Numbered from the stretch's first letter, positions 25,790-36,119 are shown. The stretch: DNA of 64,000 nt from Caballeronia sp. SBC1 (GCF_011493005.1 NZ_CP049156.1:3100001-3164000); one strand, 5' to 3'. Numbers and translations are program-made. The notes: generated by a model from the sequence alone, not told the origin.

Positions 25790-28012
25790 TCAAACATTCA
25801 GGTAGTCTTCGACCGCTGCATAGTGTCCGCGGTTATAACCACGCGAACGTGCCGGCATGCCGTTCATGATTGCGCCGTGCAGCGGAATACCCGCTGAGCG
25901 CAGGCGCCGGATTGCATCGGAGATTTCCATTTCGTTGTGCGCGCCTGAGCGCATCACGAGGAAGTTCGTTCCCGAGAGCTTGCCGATAATCGACGCGTCC
26001 GTGACGGCAAGCACCGGCGGAGTATCGATGAAAACTACGTCGTACACACGCCCCAGGCCATCGAGATATTGCTGCAAGCGCGGCGACATCAACAGCTCCG
26101 ACGGATTCTCCGGACGCTTGCCCGCAGGCATGAAACTCAGGAATGGCGTGCGCGTGGTGCGGATGGCCTGCTCGAGTCCGATCGTGCCGGCAAGCAATTC
26201 CGCCAAGCCATTTGCTCGCTCCAGACCAAACGAACGTTCCAGCTTGCCGCGTCGCATGTCGGCGTCGATCAACAGCACTTTCTTGCCCGACGCCGCGAGC
26301 AACACAGCGAGGTTCACCGCGAGAAAGCTCTTGCCAACGCCCGACGCCGGGCCTGTCAGCATCACCGTATGATTGCGCGCTTCCATCAGCGTGAATTGCA
26401 GCGACGTACGCAGGCTGCGCATGATTTCCACGCAGACATCGTTCGGACGCATGGTCGCGAGAATTGGCGAGACACGGTCACGATCACGCTCCGTGCGCTT
26501 CGCTTCGGCATCGAGCTTCACCTGCTCCGTGCTCATGGGAATGAGACCGATCAGCGGCAGACCTGCCAGGCGCTCGACCTTGTCCGGGTCCACGATGCCC
26601 GCGAACATGGCGCGGCGCAGGAACACGAGGCCAGTCCCGAGGATCAGGCCAAGAATCACAGCCGCCGACATGATGAGGAATTTCTTTGGCTTGATCGGCG
26701 CACCCGGGCGCAGCGCGGCATCGACAATATGCACGTTGCCGCCCGTCCCCGCCTTCTGCACAGACAGTTCCTGCACGCGATTCAGCAGCAGCACGTAGAT
26801 GTCTTCGGCCACCTTCGCATCGCGTTGCAGCGACACCGCTTTTACTTCGGAGGCCGGAAGATTCTTGAAGCGTTCGCTGAAATGCGCACGTTCAGCTTCC
26901 AGTTCGCTAAGCTGCTGCTGCGCGACGATCAGCGCCGGATGACTGCTTTCGAAGCGCTGGTTCAACGTGGCGATCTGAAGTTTCAATGCGGAAATCTGCG
27001 CTTCGTAGGTGATGCTGCCTTCGAGATATACCTTCGCTTCGTCGCTTGCGTTGATCGAACCGGACTGGCTCTGATATTCCGTCAGCGCAGCTTCGGCATG
27101 TTCGAGATCACCCTTCAGCCGCGGTTGTTCGCTCTTCAGGAACGCGAGCATTTTTTCCGCATCGGCCTGCTTGCTTTCAATGTGCTGAAGCAGGTACGAA
27201 TCGGCCAGCGCATTCGCAATTTCCGCCGCGCGCGCCGGGTCGCCGTTCTCGAGCGAGATCTGGATCACGCCCGTCGACTTGCCTTGCTCCACGACCGTAA
27301 TGCCCGACTGAAATGCGGCGATGGCATCGAGGTCATTGGCCCGTATCACCACGAAGCGCGTACCGGGACGCGCCACCAGTTTCGTGACGTCGATAGATAC
27401 GCCATTGCCCTTCGCCGTCTCACCCACACGGCCTTCGAGCAGCGGCACACCTTCAGGTGTCGCCAGCGAATAACGGTCGTTGCCAAGCGCGGTCATGGTC
27501 AGCTTCACGCCTTCCAGCGACTGCACCACTTCAATTGAATCGACCGTGGCCTGTTCGCCGCCCCACGCATACGAGGTCATGCCGAACCAAGGCTTAGCCG
27601 GCTTCCCCGAGGTCGCGAGCCGCTCAGCAATGCTGCCGAGCACGGGCACGGTCATCGGGCTCACCGAGAAGTTGAGCTTGCACTGCGTAACGACCGGTGC
27701 GACCACACCCCGGCTCTTGATGATCTCGATCTCGGCGTCGGTTGGCAGCGCGCCCGACGAATTGCCGATCGTGGCGCCCGTCTGCGTTTGCGTAAGCGCT
27801 TGCGACGTGTTGTCGGACTGCTCAACGCGGACGTGCGCATCGGCGGAATAAACCGGCTTCGCGACGTAGCAGTAACCGGCCGCGGCGAGAATGATGAACG
27901 CCGCGGTACCGATCAGCCACCAGATGTCGTCGAGGACCACCTGCAGCAACTGCCCGAGGACGACGTCCTCTTCTTCGGTCTTGCCCTGATAGGAATGTGC
28001 TGGCGTGCTCAC
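25790..28012 (-). CDS. bceF: Polysaccharide co-polymerase / tyrosine autokinase (Wzc family, BceF)
   Basis: This is an inner-membrane chain-length regulator and BY-kinase of 740 aa. The N-terminal Wzz domain is bounded by two membrane segments (near residues 35-55 and 445-465). The cytoplasmic kinase has Walker A GPASGVGKSFLAVNLA, Walker A' KKVLLIDADMRRG and Walker B VVFIDTPPVLAVTDA. The C-terminal tail is tyrosine-rich (RGYNRGHYAAVEDYLNV), the site of autophosphorylation in this family. BceF and its phosphatase BceD regulate cepacian polymer length and amount in Burkholderia. A second Wzc-type kinase lies at 48655-50901. It is preceded by bceE with a 46-base gap. Confidence 0.95.
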   Translation of the reverse strand: MSTPAHSYQGKTEEEDVVLGQLLQVVLDDIWWLIGTAAFIILAAAGYCYVAKPVYSADAHVRVEQSDNTSQALTQTQTGATIGNSSGALPTDAEIEIIKSRGVVAPVVTQCKLNFSVSPMTVPVLGSIAERLATSGKPAKPWFGMTSYAWGGEQATVDSIEVVQSLEGVKLTMTALGNDRYSLATPEGVPLLEGRVGETAKGNGVSIDVTKLVARPGTRFVVIRANDLDAIAAFQSGITVVEQGKSTGVIQISLENGDPARAAEIANALADSYLLQHIESKQADAEKMLAFLKSEQPRLKGDLEHAEAALTEYQSQSGSINASDEAKVYLEGSITYEAQISALKLQIATLNQRFESSHPALIVAQQQLSELEAERAHFSERFKNLPASEVKAVSLQRDAKVAEDIYVLLLNRVQELSVQKAGTGGNVHIVDAALRPGAPIKPKKFLIMSAAVILGLILGTGLVFLRRAMFAGIVDPDKVERLAGLPLIGLIPMSTEQVKLDAEAKRTERDRDRVSPILATMRPNDVCVEIMRSLRTSLQFTLMEARNHTVMLTGPASGVGKSFLAVNLAVLLAASGKKVLLIDADMRRGKLERSFGLERANGLAELLAGTIGLEQAIRTTRTPFLSFMPAGKRPENPSELLMSPRLQQYLDGLGRVYDVVFIDTPPVLAVTDASIIGKLSGTNFLVMRSGAHNEMEISDAIRRLRSAGIPLHGAIMNGMPARSRGYNRGHYAAVEDYLNV

Positions 28013-28058
28013 GATTCAATCCCTGTTGGTTTGATGCATTCGACGATCTGGAAAGCGT

Positions 28059-29234
28059 TCATCGCGTCAGTTCCTTCAGGTAGAAGAGTGTCTGCAAGGT
28101 CGGCAGAACCTGGTTGACCATGCGGTTGAACTGGACGGCGCCAGCCGTGCCCACATACACCACGTCGAGCGGGTGAAGCTGGAATTGCGCGGACAGCAGC
28201 AGCGAGTCCGGTTGCGTCAAATCGAGCCGGTAGATCTCGGGGGACGCTGGCTTGTCACGCGCGCCGCGCACCACGTAGATCTGCCGAGCGTTTGCGTCGG
28301 TATCCAGGATGCCGCCGGCTTGCGTCAGCGCGTCGGCAATCGTCAGGCGGCCTTTCATCATCGAAACAGGCAACGGCGTCTTGACTTCGCCCATCACGAA
28401 CACGCGGCTGTCGGTACGATCCGGTACATTCACGATGTCGCCCGACTGCAGCATCACATTCTGCGAAATCTCGCCGCGATCAAGCACGCCGTCGGCGTCA
28501 AGCACGTAGAGTTTGCCGTTGCGCGTGAGGCGCACGCGCTGCAGATCGGCGTCGGCGTTCGTGCCTCCCGAACGCGTGATTGCGTCGACCAGCGTAAGCG
28601 GCACGTCGCTCATCGCGAGCGGTCCGGGCGTCTTCACCTCGCCGGTGACTGAGACCTTCTGGCTGCGATAAGCAAGCACGCGAACATCGACCTGCGGTTT
28701 CTTCAGGTACGGCGACAAGCCCGCCGCGAGTTGATCGCGAATCTCGCCGGCCGTTTTGCCCGCAACGTGCATCTTGCCAACGAACGGGAAGTAGATCGTG
28801 CCGTCAGGCGAGACCGTCTGCCCGAACGGATCGGCCTGCCCGGGCAACGCAGTGGTGTATGGCTGCGCGAGCGCGCCAGCGATCGTTTGCGTGGTGTTGC
28901 CGCCCGCCGACAAGGTCTGCCCCTGCTGCGTGGTGAGCTCCGGGTGATCCCATATCGTGATGCCGATCACGTCTTGCGGCGCCAGGCGATACACGTATTG
29001 CGCCGGGTCCGCAAAACGCGCGGGTGGCAGCGCCGCTGCCGGGCCCGGCCGGTTCTGCTGCATGATCACGTCCGCCGTGATCAAGTGCACGGAATAGGTC
29101 GCGGTCGGCGTGGCGTCGGAATCGTTCAGGCGCGACGTGTCCAGGTTGTAACCTGGCAACGCGCCGCAAGCCGACAAAAAAGTCGCCAGCGAAAAGACCA
29201 CGGAAACAGATAAAGCTAGAGACCGGTTCACCAT
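28059..29234 (-). CDS. bceE: Outer-membrane polysaccharide export lipoprotein (Wza family, BceE)
   Basis: The 391-aa protein begins with a lipoprotein signal peptide (SVVFSLATFLSACGALPGYN, lipobox LSAC, lipidated Cys near 23). Next comes the Wza/poly-export domain (YVYRLAPQDVIGITIWDHPE, then DGTIYFPFVGKMHVAGKTAG) and two SLBB domains (KVSVTGEVKTPGPLAMSD and SRVFVMGEVKTPLPVSM). Eight copies would form the channel through which the polymer leaves the cell. The start overlaps the end of bceD by 7 bases. It is the only Wza homologue in the window, so the second polysaccharide system to the right might depend on it, or on a gene beyond 64000. Confidence 0.95.
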   Translation of the reverse strand: MVNRSLALSVSVVFSLATFLSACGALPGYNLDTSRLNDSDATPTATYSVHLITADVIMQQNRPGPAAALPPARFADPAQYVYRLAPQDVIGITIWDHPELTTQQGQTLSAGGNTTQTIAGALAQPYTTALPGQADPFGQTVSPDGTIYFPFVGKMHVAGKTAGEIRDQLAAGLSPYLKKPQVDVRVLAYRSQKVSVTGEVKTPGPLAMSDVPLTLVDAITRSGGTNADADLQRVRLTRNGKLYVLDADGVLDRGEISQNVMLQSGDIVNVPDRTDSRVFVMGEVKTPLPVSMMKGRLTIADALTQAGGILDTDANARQIYVVRGARDKPASPEIYRLDLTQPDSLLLSAQFQLHPLDVVYVGTAGAVQFNRMVNQVLPTLQTLFYLKELTR

Positions 29235-29683
29235 ATTTTATTCAGCCATCCCTGGACCAGACGTTCAATTAGCCCGAAGCTCTCGCGATAGGCAACTTCG
29301 TGGCCGCCGTATGGATCGGCCACTTCAGAGTCTTCCCACTTGCCGAGCAGATGGACCTTGCCGCGTGTGTGCGGCGCCATCTGTTCAATCGCGGCAATCT
29401 GTTTTCTTTCAGGCACGAGAATCAACTCGGCCGCGCGCGCCATGGACTCGTCGAGCCGGCGCGCGGAGTGTCCCGATGAATCGACATCGCGCTCCGCCAG
29501 CAAGCGGTACATCGTTGGATCGATGTCGCGGCCTTCTTTCGCAAAGAGGCCGGCGGAGCGGAATTCGATCGAACGTCTCGCGTCTTGCTCCGCCAACTTG
29601 CCGGCATAATCGCGGAACAGCATTTCCGCGGCAGGGCTTCGGCAAACATTCGCATGGCAGACAATCAAGACGCTTCGAAACAT
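29228..29683 (-). CDS. bceD: Low-molecular-weight protein tyrosine phosphatase (Wzb family, BceD)
   Basis: This cytoplasmic phosphatase of 151 aa removes phosphate from the C-terminal tyrosines of the BceF kinase. The P-loop VCHANVCRSPAAE at residues 8-20 has the CX5R signature, and the general acid Asp is in VADPYGG near residue 121. Length and motifs are normal for Wzb. It starts 118 bases after bceC and overlaps bceE by 7 bases. The kinase/phosphatase/export trio D-E-F is the standard arrangement of Wzy-dependent export. Confidence 0.94.
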   Translation of the reverse strand: MFRSVLIVCHANVCRSPAAEMLFRDYAGKLAEQDARRSIEFRSAGLFAKEGRDIDPTMYRLLAERDVDSSGHSARRLDESMARAAELILVPERKQIAAIEQMAPHTRGKVHLLGKWEDSEVADPYGGHEVAYRESFGLIERLVQGWLNKIW

Positions 29684-29801
29684 AGGTTGTGTCCGTTAAA
29701 GCGGCGCAGTCGCGGCGTCGGGTCCTTCAACCGAAGCCGCGCTCGCAGTGCCTGGGTGTGTCGATATCGTTTTTATTGAGCAGCGGGTCTTGCCAGCCTG
29801 T

Positions 29802-31193
29802 TCAGGCTGCTACCGGAGCCTTCACCGGTTGCCGTACACCACGTCCAATTGCGTGATACTCCACGCCGATCTCGTTCATGGTTTCCGGCTCGTAGAGATT
29901 GCGGCCGTCGAAGATAAGCGGGGTCTTCAGGCGGCGTTTCATGCCGTCGAAGTCCGGGCTCTTGAACACCTTCCACTCCGTCACAATGATCAATGCGTCG
30001 GCGTTGTCCAGGGCTTCGGTGTGATCGTTCGCGTAGCTCAGGCGAGCGAGCAGCGCGGGCGTATCGCGCAGATCGAGCGCGATCACGCGGCGTGCTTCGT
30101 CGGTTGCGACCGGATCGTACGCGCTGATTGACGCGCCGCGTTCCAGCAATGCCGCGATCAATACCCGGCTGGGAGCATCACGCATGTCGTCGGTATTCGG
30201 CTTGAATGCGAGGCCCCACAGCGCGAACTTCTTGCCGCGCAGATCATCGCCCAGCCGGGCTACGATCTTGTTGGCAAGCGTCTGTTTCTGCGCCTCGTTC
30301 ACCGACGTCACGGCCTTCAGGATTTCCATCTGCTCGTCGTACTCGCCCGCCGTCTGGATCAACGAACGTACGTCCTTGGGAAAGCACGAGCCGCCATAAC
30401 CGCAACCCGCATACAGGAAGTCGTAGCCAATGCGCGGATCGGAGCCAATACCGCGACGTACCGCTTCAATATCCGCACCCACACGATCCGCAAAATTCGC
30501 GAGCTCGTTCATGAACGAGATGCGTGTGGCGAGCATGGCGTTGGCCGCGTACTTGGTGAATTCCGCCGAGCGCACGTCCATGTAAAGCGTACGTTCGTGA
30601 TTGCGGTTGAACGGCGAATACAGGCGTTTCATGCGTTCGCGGGCGCGTTCGCCGGGTACGTCGTCATCGCAGCCCAAAACGATCCGGTCGGGCCGCGTGA
30701 AGTCGTCGATAGCCGCGCCTTCCTTCAGGAACTCGGGGTTTGAAACCACCGAGAACATGTGCGGCTCACCACGTGTAGCAAGCTCCTGATCGATCACCGC
30801 CTTCACGCGACGCGCCGTGCCGACCGGCACGGTGGACTTGTCGACGATCACCTTGAAGTTGTTCATATAACGGCCGATGTCACGCGCTGCGGCCAGCACG
30901 TACTGCAGGTCGGCGGAGCCGTCCTCATCGGAGGGCGTACCCACTGCAATGAACAGCACGTCGCCGTGTTCGACCGCAGCCTTGACGTCGGTGGAAAAGC
31001 TGAGGCGTCCTGCCGCACGATTGCGCGCGATGACTTCCTGCAGGCCTGGCTCGTGGATTGGCACGCCACCGCCGTTCAGGATCGCGATCTTGCGTTCGTC
31101 GAGATCGAGGCACAGCACGTCGTTACCGATGTCGGCCAGACACGCGCCCGTCACGAGGCCTACATAGCCGCTACCGATGATGGTGAGTTTCAT
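29802..31193 (-). CDS. bceC: UDP-glucose 6-dehydrogenase (BceC)
   Basis: It oxidises UDP-glucose to UDP-glucuronate with two NAD, the source of glucuronic acid in cepacian. The 463-aa protein begins with the Rossmann signature [20 protein letters not shown]. The catalytic cysteine lies in [18 protein letters not shown] (near residue 260), and the C-terminal UDP-binding domain starts near residue 310 ([20 protein letters not shown]). The protein belongs to the classical UDP-glucose dehydrogenases, unlike the UDP-HexNAc dehydrogenase at 47293-48570. It begins 51 bases after bceB. Confidence 0.95.
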   Translation of the reverse strand: MKLTIIGSGYVGLVTGACLADIGNDVLCLDLDERKIAILNGGGVPIHEPGLQEVIARNRAAGRLSFSTDVKAAVEHGDVLFIAVGTPSDEDGSADLQYVLAAARDIGRYMNNFKVIVDKSTVPVGTARRVKAVIDQELATRGEPHMFSVVSNPEFLKEGAAIDDFTRPDRIVLGCDDDVPGERARERMKRLYSPFNRNHERTLYMDVRSAEFTKYAANAMLATRISFMNELANFADRVGADIEAVRRGIGSDPRIGYDFLYAGCGYGGSCFPKDVRSLIQTAGEYDEQMEILKAVTSVNEAQKQTLANKIVARLGDDLRGKKFALWGLAFKPNTDDMRDAPSRVLIAALLERGASISAYDPVATDEARRVIALDLRDTPALLARLSYANDHTEALDNADALIIVTEWKVFKSPDFDGMKRRLKTPLIFDGRNLYEPETMNEIGVEYHAIGRGVRQPVKAPVAA

Positions 31194-31244
31194 AGCACGC
31201 GCTCCAGGGTTGGCAAATTATTCAAAGCGTTTTTAACGAGGTTC

Positions 31245-32624
31245 TTAGTAAGCATTCGCACCAGCAAAACCCTTCCACAAAGTCATGGCGACAATCTTCA
31301 TGTCGAGTCCAAAGGTCCAGTGCTGCATGTAGTACAGGTCGAGTTTCACGCGCCCCATCATCTTTTCGATGCGATCGGTCTCGCCGCGAAAACCATTCAC
31401 TTGCGCCCAGCCGGTAATGCCGGGTTTGATGCGATACCGGTACATGTACCCCTTAACGAGATCCTTGTAGATGTCGTCGTGTTCGAGCGCATGGGGACGC
31501 GGACCAACCACCGACATCTCGCCCCTTAGCACGTTGATGAACTGCGGCAACTCATCCAGGCTCGTGCGGCGAAGGAACGCTCCCACGCGTGTCACGCGCT
31601 TGTCGCCCTTCTTCGCCTGCGTGACGTGACCCGCGGTTTCCTTGTGAACCCTCATCGAGCGAAACTTGTAGATCTCGAACTCGTTACCGTCTATGCCCTT
31701 GCGCTTCTGCTTGAAGAACACCGGCCCGGGTGAAGACATCTTCACGGCCACCGCGAGCACGATCAGCAACGGCGCGAGGCACAGCAGAACGCCTGCGGCG
31801 AACAGGCGGTCGAACACCCGCTTCGGCAACACCTTGAGGTCCGTGATCGGCGACGCAGCCAGGTTGATGGCCGGCACACCCAGCAGGTCGACGACCGCGT
31901 GGTTGAAGAACGACAGGCTGCGCACGTCCGGGATGAAGCGGATATTCACGAAGTCGTCGCGGAACTCCGTGACGAGCTTGTTGATGGTCCGCTCCTGCGA
32001 AATCGGCAGCGCCAGCCATAACTCGCGGATCGCACGTCCGCGCACGAGCAGCGTGAGATCGCCCAGATCGCGGCTTACCGGGACGCCGGCAAGCGTGACT
32101 TCCGGGAAGGTTTCATCGAACACATAGACTGGGCTGAAACCTGCTTCGGGGCGGCTGCGCATCTGCTCGATCAGGAACTCCCCGTAAGGCGCCGCGCCCA
32201 CAATGGCGACCGCTTTCTGGTTAAAACCTTCGCGACGAATTGACTTGAGCGTCGCGTGCACAATAGCCTTCGATAACATCAGCAAGGCCGCTGTCACCGC
32301 GCCCCAATACAGCAGCCACATACGTGACAGCAAATCTGCGCGATGCACGCTGAAGGTCAGCAGCACGCCCGCGCCTTCCACCATCAGCCACGCCAGCGTC
32401 ACGCGCCACAGCAGGTCATACACGGGCTTGCCGCGCCACGATTGGTATATGCCGAACGACGGGAACGTCATGATCACCAGCACGCAATTGAACGCGAGCA
32501 GCGTGCTTTGCATGTCGTCGAGCCAGACGGCATTTCCCGCGTGCAGCGACGCGGCCAGCAGCGCGCCCAGCGCCACCATTGCAATGTCGATCATTCTCGA
32601 AAGCACGCTCAACATGTAAGACAC
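31245..32624 (-). CDS. bceB: Undecaprenyl-phosphate glucose phosphotransferase (priming enzyme, BceB)
   Basis: This membrane protein of 459 aa starts repeat-unit synthesis by moving glucose 1-phosphate from UDP-glucose to undecaprenyl phosphate. The N-terminal half has four to five membrane segments and a CoA-binding-like Rossmann domain. The C-terminal sugar transferase domain contains [40 protein letters not shown] and the catalytic block [20 protein letters not shown]. It belongs to the WcaJ type. It is the first gene of the leftward bce operon and diverges from bceA across a 545-bp gap. The other polysaccharide system here uses a different, WecA-type primer. Confidence 0.94.
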   Translation of the reverse strand: MSYMLSVLSRMIDIAMVALGALLAASLHAGNAVWLDDMQSTLLAFNCVLVIMTFPSFGIYQSWRGKPVYDLLWRVTLAWLMVEGAGVLLTFSVHRADLLSRMWLLYWGAVTAALLMLSKAIVHATLKSIRREGFNQKAVAIVGAAPYGEFLIEQMRSRPEAGFSPVYVFDETFPEVTLAGVPVSRDLGDLTLLVRGRAIRELWLALPISQERTINKLVTEFRDDFVNIRFIPDVRSLSFFNHAVVDLLGVPAINLAASPITDLKVLPKRVFDRLFAAGVLLCLAPLLIVLAVAVKMSSPGPVFFKQKRKGIDGNEFEIYKFRSMRVHKETAGHVTQAKKGDKRVTRVGAFLRRTSLDELPQFINVLRGEMSVVGPRPHALEHDDIYKDLVKGYMYRYRIKPGITGWAQVNGFRGETDRIEKMMGRVKLDLYYMQHWTFGLDMKIVAMTLWKGFAGANAY

Positions 32625-33169
32625 CTCGGGTGGGAAGACACGGTCTGCTCAGGTCTCGCTTCAGCATCAGCTTCGGCTTCAGCTTCACTCATTCGCTTGG
32701 GCAAGACAGGAAGCAAAGGCGGAGAAACGAGACGGTCCGTCGCCTTGGTACATACCCGTATGAGGCTGGAATTAAATTCGTGCTGCAACCGCAAAATAAT
32801 GCGGAGTTTAATTTGCGCTTTTCCGCGTATTTATTTTTGTCACGAAACGGCGCAACGGTGACAACGGAGCCACAGTGGAACAGCAGCGGCATTGTAGATG
32901 CGCCGCGCTGGTGGATTTTTTTCAAGATGTTACCGATCGCCCAGACCCTTATGGATCAAGGCGATCAGCCGAATTTTAAGCAATTAATTTTCGAGAAAAA
33001 ATTCCGGAAAAGTAAGAAAAAAATTCAATCACTCATATTCGTTACGTTTAATGACCAAGTTACCGATTTGAGTATGTCGAGTGATTATTTTTTGGTTTTT
33101 TGATTTATCCGCTATTTACTACGTGCTAAAAATTGTAATACCCGATCAAGCTCAAGGAGCTCCCTCGTC
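32625..33169. promoter_or_regulatory. Divergent promoter region between bceB and bceA
   Basis: The 545 bases are A/T-rich toward bceA (about 32960-33120), with no credible gene inside. Promoters for both cepacian transcription units must lie here. GGAG 14 bases before the bceA ATG is a likely ribosome binding site. I looked for -24/-12 sites in both directions and found only a weak GG-N10-GC at 32877 without the TT before GC. Confidence 0.6.
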
Positions 33170-34675
33170 ATGTCCGCTCTCGACACAACAACTATCACCA
33201 CTCCACTCACGCCTGCCGCAACTGAAACGAAGCTCAGGATCCAGCCGGTCATCCTGGCCGGTGGCGCAGGCACACGCCTGTGGCCCATGTCACGCGAGCA
33301 CTTCCCCAAGCAGCTGATTGGTTTGATCGGTGACCAGTCACTGCTGCAATCCACCGCACAGCGTCTCGATGGCCTGACCTACGGCACCGCGCGTATTGAC
33401 GACGCAATCATCGTGTGTGGTGAAGATCATCGCTTTACGACCGCCGACCAGTTGCGAGCCGGCGGCAGGCGCGCGCATCTCGTCCTTGAGCCGCTTGCGC
33501 GCAATACGGCGCCGGCGCTGACGGTTGCTGCCATGCACGCGATGCCGGCCGGCGAGGACGCTATCCTTGTGGTGATGCCCGCAGATCATGTTGTTACGGA
33601 TACCGAAGCGTTTCACAAGGCGATTGGCGCAGGTGCCAAGTGCGCGCAGGACGGTGCGATTGTCACCATGTGCATCGTGCCAACGCATGCGGAAACAGGC
33701 TACGGCTACATCAAGGTCGGCCAGCAGATGCTTAGCTCGAGTGCATGGCAACTCGAGAAGTTCGTGGAGAAGCCGCATCTCGAACTCGCGCGACAGTACG
33801 TCAGCTCCGGCGAATACTGGTGGAACGCAGGGATTTTTATCGTACGTGCGTCGGTATGGCTCAAGGCCATCGCACATTTCCAACCTGCTATCTACACCGC
33901 CTGCCGCGCCGCTTGCGATGCCGGCACGCACGACGGCGAGTTCTTCCGGCTCGACAAGCAGGCGTTCGCGGCCTCGCCATCGGACTCTATCGACTACGCC
34001 GTCATGGAGCAGTTGGCCAACGACCAGAGCGTCTGCTCGGGTGCCGTGGTGCCGTTGAACGCGGGTTGGTCCGACGTAGGCTCGTGGGATGCAATCTGGA
34101 AGATCCTGCCGAAGGACGGCGAAGAAAACGTTGCGCGCGGCCGGGTGATGTTCCAGGGCGCGACATCCACGTATGCGCATTCCGAAGGGCGGCTGATCGC
34201 GTGCGTGGGAACGCACAACCTGGTGATCGTGGAAACGGCGGATGCCATTCTCGTCGCGGACAAGGAGTGCGTGCAGGACGTGAAGGCCATCGTCGGGCGC
34301 ATCAAGGCAGAGCAAGGCAAAGAGGCCGCGGATCATCGCAAGGTGCATCGGCCGTGGGGCCATTACGATTCCATCGATAACGGCGAGCGCTTCCAGGTCA
34401 AGCGGATCGTGGTGAAACCGGGCGCGCGGCTGTCATTGCAAATGCATCATCACCGCGCCGAACACTGGGTCGTGGTGCGGGGCACGGCGCTGGTCACACG
34501 CGGCACCGAGACGTTTATTCTCGCGGAAAACGAATCGACTTACATTCCGATTGGCGTCCAGCACCGCCTCGAAAACCCGGGCAAGATGCCGCTTGAAATG
34601 ATCGAGGTGCAGTCGGGCACGTATCTGGGCGAAGACGATATCGTCCGTTTCGACGACAAGTACGGCCGGCAATAA
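33170..34675 (+). CDS. bceA: Bifunctional mannose-6-phosphate isomerase / mannose-1-phosphate guanylyltransferase (BceA)
   Basis: The 501-aa type II enzyme supplies GDP-mannose. The N-terminal guanylyltransferase domain has QPVILAGGAGTRLWPMSREH (near residue 23) followed by FPKQLIGL, and the sugar-binding FVEKP and YWWNAGIF blocks. The C-terminal cupin isomerase domain contains VVKPGARLSLQMHHHRAEHW, whose histidines bind the metal. Both activities look intact. It runs rightward, opposite to bceB-K, from the shared intergenic region. The hairpin directly after the stop reads as a terminator only for the opposite strand. Confidence 0.95.
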   Translation: MSALDTTTITTPLTPAATETKLRIQPVILAGGAGTRLWPMSREHFPKQLIGLIGDQSLLQSTAQRLDGLTYGTARIDDAIIVCGEDHRFTTADQLRAGGRRAHLVLEPLARNTAPALTVAAMHAMPAGEDAILVVMPADHVVTDTEAFHKAIGAGAKCAQDGAIVTMCIVPTHAETGYGYIKVGQQMLSSSAWQLEKFVEKPHLELARQYVSSGEYWWNAGIFIVRASVWLKAIAHFQPAIYTACRAACDAGTHDGEFFRLDKQAFAASPSDSIDYAVMEQLANDQSVCSGAVVPLNAGWSDVGSWDAIWKILPKDGEENVARGRVMFQGATSTYAHSEGRLIACVGTHNLVIVETADAILVADKECVQDVKAIVGRIKAEQGKEAADHRKVHRPWGHYDSIDNGERFQVKRIVVKPGARLSLQMHHHRAEHWVVVRGTALVTRGTETFILAENESTYIPIGVQHRLENPGKMPLEMIEVQSGTYLGEDDIVRFDDKYGRQ

Positions 34676-34717
34676 AAAACGCTGTGCGGCCCGTGATTAC
34701 ATGCGCCGCACAGCGTT
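34674..34717 (-). terminator. Hairpin terminator between bceA and the leftward transposase-domain gene
   Basis: The 13-bp perfect stem AACGCTGTGCGGC/GCCGCACAGCGTT has a 14-base loop. On the minus strand it is followed by a run of T, so it ends the gene that stops at 34785. It begins at the bceA stop codon and could also stop bceA transcripts in part. Confidence 0.8.
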
Positions 34718-34784
34718 CGAGTCAAAGCCATCGAGTCAAACCAGACAGAGCGGAAGAGACGTGGTCCCGTGCACTATTCCAGCG

Positions 34785-35759
34785 TTAGCCTTGCACGTCC
34801 GCATAGTGGCGGATCTCAACGCGCTCCGGCGCCGCGGCACGTTCACGCTTCGGATCGTGCTGCGCGTGGCTGACCACATTGGCGACGGGTGCCGCACGAT
34901 GCGGCGCGGCCGCATCGGTTTGCACGGGATGGGTCACGCGCGTGGACTGCGCCGCAATCCATCTGCGCGACCATTCGAGCGCGTAGTCCGCCGCGTCCTT
35001 CGGGTTTTCGTGGCGTGGACCGATCAGGCCAGAACGTTCCACCCGACGCCCGTCCTTCACGATTTCAGCCCAGCCGCGGAACATGCTGCCCGCGACCGGC
35101 CGCGCGATGGCGTAGATGGTGTAGCCGTGGCCGTCGTGCACGGGGGCGCAGTCGGGCTCGAACGCCATTGGCAAGGGATCGAAAGATGGGGACCGTGCCG
35201 CCGGGCCTGACGACTCACGCTGCAGCGAACGCGATCCCGTGCCGAGCATGGCTACCCTGCCCGCCGACATCGGCGTTGGCGCATTGGCGCGCGCAACGTC
35301 GTGCGCTTCCGCGATCCGGCGCGGAACGGCAGCAAACAGCGCGTCTACCGCGTTTGCACCGTTCCCTTCAGAACCGCCCCACGACTCCGGGTTCTGCCAG
35401 AACACACCACGGAGGCGATCGCATTCGTAGGTGGCCTGCGTCTGGCGCGGCGGCGCTTCGGTCGGCGTGGACGGCACGATGGTAAAGGAGCGCCCGCGCG
35501 ATGCCAGCCGCGTCACCATTTCGATCAGCGTGCCGTTCATTTGCCAGTCGTTGAAACGACGGCGGCAGGTAGGCACAGTCGGATAGTGACTGGGCAGCTT
35601 CGACCAGGTTTCGCCGGTGGTGAGAATCCACAGCACGGCATTCACGATCGTGCGCGGTTGCGCACGCGGACGGCCGCGCCGGTGTTCGCGGACCTCTCCT
35701 TCGGTCACAAGGGCGGCAACTAGTGCCCACTCTTCATTGCTGAGTTCGTCGAAAAACAT
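34785..35759 (-). CDS. Protein with IS5-type transposase N-terminal domain (DUF4096) and unrelated C-terminus
   Basis: The 324-aa protein's residues 1-90 (MFFDELSNEEWALVAALV, RRGRPRAQPRTIVNAVLWIL, CRRRFNDWQMNGTLIEMVTR) match the helix-rich N-terminal domain of IS5/IS1182-type transposases. The DDE catalytic part is missing. A low-complexity linker follows, and then a compact C-terminal domain of about 80 residues (HDGHGYTIYAIARPVAGSMF through KDAADYALEWSRRWI) that is not transposase-like. No terminal inverted repeats or target duplications are evident. The ATG at 35759 has GGAG eight bases upstream, so I prefer it to the longer frame. It looks like a domesticated DNA-binding domain, possibly a regulator of the adjacent bce genes. 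That role is an inference from position. Confidence 0.7.
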   Translation of the reverse strand: MFFDELSNEEWALVAALVTEGEVREHRRGRPRAQPRTIVNAVLWILTTGETWSKLPSHYPTVPTCRRRFNDWQMNGTLIEMVTRLASRGRSFTIVPSTPTEAPPRQTQATYECDRLRGVFWQNPESWGGSEGNGANAVDALFAAVPRRIAEAHDVARANAPTPMSAGRVAMLGTGSRSLQRESSGPAARSPSFDPLPMAFEPDCAPVHDGHGYTIYAIARPVAGSMFRGWAEIVKDGRRVERSGLIGPRHENPKDAADYALEWSRRWIAAQSTRVTHPVQTDAAAPHRAAPVANVVSHAQHDPKRERAAAPERVEIRHYADVQG

Positions 35760-36119
35760 TGCGTTGCTCCATGCAGCCGGGCTGCGCTGCGCATGTTGAA
35801 CCAAGCGTAGCAGGCGTTTTTTCTGCCCGCAAAACGGAGGAATCAAGAAATTCCGGGTATTCGCAAACGTTTGCTAAAAACGACAAGATGGTGCACGTAA
35901 TCTGCATCAAATCCACTAGCTGGTGCAAAACAGGTCCCAAAGCGGCGCACAATCCGGTCTGGCTACTTGTGTATGAAGATTATTGCAGGAAGCATACCAT
36001 CCTAATGGTTTGCCCGAATATGACAAAGCAGTAGATTTTCAGCGACTCTTATCAGAAATAATTCTTACATTTTCAAGTAATTTATTCCGATTCGGCGATT
36101 AATGTATTCAATACGAGTA
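35760..36119. other. Intergenic region, A/T-rich
   Basis: The 360 bases hold the 5' region of the transposase-domain gene and the 3' flank of the GT9-like gene. The GC content drops toward 36000-36120. I see no gene or clear terminator. Confidence 0.4.

Noticed and set aside
26069..27538. Long open frame (489 codons) on the plus strand
   Set aside because: It lies fully antisense to bceF, is rich in Arg, His and Gln, and shows no family features. It is a by-product of high-GC codon use.
34785..35846. Active insertion sequence
   Set aside because: There is no DDE domain, no terminal inverted repeats and no target duplication, so it is not called a mobile element.
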